A stretch of DNA of 64,000 nucleotides. Origin: Monilinia fructicola (Eukaryota; Ascomycota; Leotiomycetes; Helotiales; Sclerotiniaceae). Of this stretch, positions 60,131 to 64,000 are shown piece after piece. Location: positions 1,853,501-1,917,500 of the forward strand of contig VICG01000003.1 of assembly GCA_008692225.1 (NCBI GenBank), written 5' to 3'. The number at the start of each line of letters is the position of its first letter. Position 1 is the first letter of the stretch. The notes beneath the pieces were generated by a model that saw nothing but the letters and a program-made list of their open reading frames with translations, was not told the DNA's origin and ran no database searches. Position numbers and translations under genes: made by a program.

Positions 60131-63100
60131 CTTTGTGTCTATCTCGCCTGGTGTTTGACTTTTGAGGCCTCTTGGGTTTATCTTGGACAATGAAAAAGAG
60201 GTGTTGCGCAGAAAGAATGAAGTGTGGATTTGTGGGTGAAAGCTGAAGATTGAAGATTGAAGAGTATTATGGTCTTCTTGTGGTCTGTGGTTATTCCTCA
60301 AAAGTATTTAATATGGAGATGTAAGAGAAGAAGGACCCAAGACCCAAGAGGACGGTTTTCCCGTGTTCTTAAATTAAAGAAAGATCAAACTTTGTTCGTA
60401 GTGTAGAGGAACTTATGACCAACGACCCAAGTAGATTTTGTGAAATATATAATATTGGAAAGTCGGTATGGAGTTGGAGTGGGATTGGGAGTGGGAGTGG
60501 GAGTGGGAGTTGGAGTTGGAGTTGGAGTATGCAGTGTGCAGTGTGCAGTGTGCAGGATGTAATATGTAAGGTGTGATATGCGGTATGTGGTATGCGGTAG
60601 GTGGTAGGTGGTAGGTAGGTGGTATGGGTAGGGGGTAGGTGGTAGGTGGTAGATGGTAGATAGTAAGTGGTAGGTGGTAGGTGGTAGGGCTTGAGAAAAG
60701 GTTAATAATCTATCTGTACATGCGCGGCGAGGATGTTCCCTCGTCTCGTTGGTGATCTCGGTGGTCCTCGATTTATGTATGGAGACGAGAGTCACAGGAG
60801 TCACGAGACAAGAGGTTCTCGTACCTAGGCAGTTTTGGATACAGTATATGCAAGAATCTGGAGACGAGAGCGAGAGTAGCATGTAATCCATATGGTAATA
60901 TGCAACATGCAATATACAATATACAATATACAACATACAATACAAGTATACTATACATAATCTACATGTACCCTTTTTCTCCCTTTACAACTATATCAAA
61001 ATAGTTCGTAGTATCATCCATGGATGTCATATCATTCATGGTCTAGGTCGAGGTCTAGTAAGGTTGACATCTAATCTTCGCACTTCGGATGTGAAGGTCT
61101 CAGACCCTTCTTTTACCTTTTGGGGGGAGGGGAGGCAAGAAGAGACATAGTGATCATCTAATTACAAGATGTCTGTCCATGATAGGGGAGGGGAGAGTCT
61201 CTTTTGCTCTTTCTTTCTCCTTCTCTTCTCAGATACCTTGATATCATCCATGCTTCAACCAATCTCCTCTTGTTTGTTTAATGAGGTAATCCTATTCTAG
61301 GGCACCCTTAGTCCTGGAACTGCGGACTGTGGGCTATGGACTATGAACAACATACATGAAGCGGAGTGTTTCTATCTGATTTTCTTTGAAGGATCATCAG
61401 CTGCGAAATGGATATCTATGCGGGCAGAGCGGCAGAGTAGAAACCAAGTGAAAGTCTACGAATCAGGAACGAGGAATTCTTGTGTAACGCAAAGAAACCC
61501 GTACCTAGCTAGGTAGTTTCCAAATTACAACACCACACATAATATAATCTAAGACACATATACGCCACGGAAAAAGGATTGAAGATACACAATGTTACCA
61601 AATACCAGAGCGTTTGGTTGTCTTTCCTGTCAAGTGGCATGAATGATCGACCTGCATCTGCAACAAAAGAGAGCCATAAGGTTGAACCAAGGTGTTACTA
61701 CGTGATGCAAGAAGCCTTGTTCTCGGGATTTCATGAGATTTCATACTGTATGTGTTTGAATAATGGGTAGTCCCGCAATTGGGATGATGCTAAGGCACAC
61801 TTTGGGTTCTACTTGCAAAAACTGCTCGATTTGACATGACGAATTTCATGATTGATGGGATGGATGGATGGAATAAGAGCAAACCGAACGTTTGCTTGAT
61901 TGCATATTCAGATCCGATACGATGACAGGAACGTATTCATGATGATCTTCTTTATTGTGGAACATGTCAAAAGTGTTGAAAGGGTGGATTCCCAAATACT
62001 ACAGCAGCTGGCTGCATTCGATGATCCTCATTTATATCCCCATATATATCAAGCAAAGTATTTCGCAATATGGGCCTAAAAGAGTCGAAAGGATCAATTC
62101 ATCGGATTGACGTTTTTCAGGGGTTTCTTAATTCATAGCGCGCAACAGTTTTGGTGTTTTTGAAATCTTGATGTTGTTTGATATTTGGTATTTAGTATTT
62201 GGTATTTGGTATTGGATATTCGATACCTACTTGATATCACATTCTGTATACGACGTTCTAGGACTTAGATCCCACTCTTCCAGAGTTCCATTGCTTCTAG
62301 AAGCTTAGAATGCGAAATTCCCTTCCCTATTAAGAATTCATAAATTAGTGGGGTCCAAAATTTATATCCAATCTTCCTTGTCGCCCTCGTCTGTGCCTGT
62401 CAATTTCAATTTTAGTTGCCGCTTCCTACGCATGCTACCCATTAGCTGACCAAACTTACAGTAACGGAGTAGGCCTCACTACGGATACAAGCTCCCTCGA
62501 TTGATTTGATTCCAACAACTTGACTAGGATAGGTGGATCTGGGAAGATGGATGTGCCTACTCTGTACAGAATGTGCCGCCACTTTTAAGACAGTTTGTAC
62601 TACGATGGCTCGAGAGTGGGAGGAAAGAGAGTAACCCCCCCCGTTAGTTACGGTTACATTGGTACGATGTATAAAGGCGGCAATGAGATTTCACTGTATT
62701 GAACGAGCTTCGGTACTTTGACAATTTTTCGATCCTTGTATTCATTTGTCCTAGTTTCCGATGAAAAGCCTCAAAATTTTTCGGATTAATCTCCTATGCC
62801 TACCAGTTACGAGTACAAATAGGGGGGCGTGAGTTGAGGGTTACAAACATCATGACGAAAAACAAATTCGTACATCATCCAACCAGCACAGGCGGCAGAA
62901 CTCGTTCCCCCATATATGCCATCCATTCCGCACGCACAGGCAATAATTGGGTTCCAATTGTGAGATTCAATAGATCAAGAGGGGCAGTTTCTAAGTAGTT
63001 TCTTGTTAAGATGCAAAGTGCAATAATATGATGTCCGTACCGTAATGCCGAACGCAACGCTGCCAGACTTGGCGAGACGACCAAAAAATCCCCAACCGCC

Positions 63101-64000
63101 GATGGTAACCTCTTCGATATTGAGGCGCGTATCGAGCCTCTATAACCTGGCATGAATCGTTGGGAAAAGAGGTCCTGCCGTTTGTTGTCTTGCTTTTTTT
63201 TATTGGATTCTTACTATTCCATCGACTGGCCGAGGCTCATGCAGGTACGGTCAAGAAGAGGTGAAGTTTTTGAAACCTACTCACCTGCATACAAGTAGTA
63301 TGCGAGTCATCTCAGATTCATTTAAACCTTCTTACTCGACCTTCCATTTCCTGTATGGAAATTCTTGAAATGGAAATCGCAAGGTCGTGATTTCACAGTT
63401 GGCTCAGTTTGATTGTCCCGAACACATGCATACAACTGTTCCATCACATAAAAACAAATTTTATTCCTTATTAATTTGTGGTTACAGCAGGTTTGTTTGG
63501 CGTTGTATGCATACAATGATACGTCCAAGGTCGTAGCAGATAAGTGCCGACTTTCTAGAAGGATTCGAGAATTTCCGAAAGAATCTCTTTTCTGCACTGA
63601 TGCTGCAGGCGTTATGCACTGCAAATGAAGAAAGCAATCAAAATGATTTCTCGGAATACCAACACAAACATTTCATTTGTCATGAGATTGTATATGTAAG
63701 TCATGCATTAACAAATTTGCAACACGAGGTTTGATGTGGCTTTTAGGGGTATTTTGTCATTTGGAATTCCAAATTGTATCACAAGCGTGAATGTTTGATA
63801 GAAAGGACAGGTTTCATGTGGTATCATTGACAAATTCTGATTTCTAATTGCCCCAGCAGTTATGTCCTGAATGCGTCGAAGCAGGGGAAGATTCGTCGGT
63901 CGAATTTCTTTTGCAGGCACTATTTCTCCAATTTCCTAAAACCTGCAGCATGATATCGTTGCTAGTTGCCATTCAACGGATCAGCTCTCAGGGCCTCCGG
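60131..64000. other. Gene-free right end of the window
   Basis: About 3.9 kb with no recognisable gene. Minisatellite DNA occupies 60470-60690 and AT-rich CAATATA repeats about 60900-60950. Short ORFs at 62875-63153, 63322-63624 and 63708-63920 (all minus) carry no motif I know. Confidence 0.45.
60474..60690. repeat. G-rich compound minisatellite
   Basis: TGGGAG units (about 60478-60528), GTGTGCA units (about 60535-60556) and GGTAGGT units (about 60597-60690) follow each other. The minus-strand reading gives a Pro/Thr-repeat pseudo-peptide, which is not a gene. Confidence 0.85.

Noticed and set aside
60385..60945. 186-codon minus ORF with PTPTPTP repeats
   Set aside because: Made of the TGGGAG and GGTAGGT minisatellites; no gene features.
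62875..63920. Three minus ORFs of 70-100 codons near the right end
   Set aside because: No recognisable motifs, no compatible splice chain, and composition like the surrounding intergenic DNA.

Overview
This window looks like nuclear DNA of a filamentous ascomycete (Pezizomycotina, most likely Leotiomycetes near Sclerotiniaceae; the class-level guess is inference). The evidence is short spliceosomal introns (mostly 45-140 nt with GT...CTAAC/CTAAT...AG), tRNA genes with introns, a carbon-repression deubiquitinase of the CreB type, and long AT-rich, microsatellite-laden intergenic DNA. No bacterial or viral gene is visible.

Layout: 1-2.5 kb holds the broken 3' end of a SNF2-type helicase and three tRNA genes (Asn, Trp, Cys). 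3.3-10.2 kb carries a sucrose/H+ symporter-type transporter, the dynactin subunit dynamitin and an RTC4-domain protein. 10.7-11.4 kb has a TA-flanked MITE and tRNA-Lys. 13.5-24.7 kb carries a CaM-kinase-like kinase, a UBE2W-type E2, COQ6 and DNA topoisomerase I. A 1-kb AT-rich inverted-repeat element ends 146 bp upstream of the ATP synthase gamma gene (28.8-29.9 kb). 33.6-40.4 kb carries ALG12, YOS1 and a CreB-type ubiquitin hydrolase. An 8.5-kb gene-free stretch (40.4-48.9 kb) contains a third TIR element and many simple repeats. Then come MED14, an ATG22-type vacuolar transporter and an atypical extended SDR protein, followed by gene-free sequence to the end.

The genes are mostly unlinked housekeeping functions. 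I see no biosynthetic, defence or other functional cluster and no undescribed multi-gene system. COQ6 and ATP synthase gamma both serve mitochondrial respiration, and the E2 and CreB both act on ubiquitin, but nothing shows joint regulation.

The most notable sequence property is technical or evolutionary. Seven genes need small reading-frame corrections, mostly one extra base in a homopolymer: RTC4, the kinase, the E2, TOP1, ALG12, CreB and ATG22. Seven others are perfectly open, namely the sugar transporter, dynamitin, COQ6, ATP3, YOS1, MED14 and the SDR protein. This points first to consensus indel errors in the assembly, with ATG22 and RTC4 as the best candidates for real decay. Protein lengths quoted for the affected genes assume those corrections. 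The other candidates worth checking are the three TA-flanked, AT-rich TIR elements, the CreB micro-exon that splits the catalytic Cys codon, and the missing SDR tyrosine.
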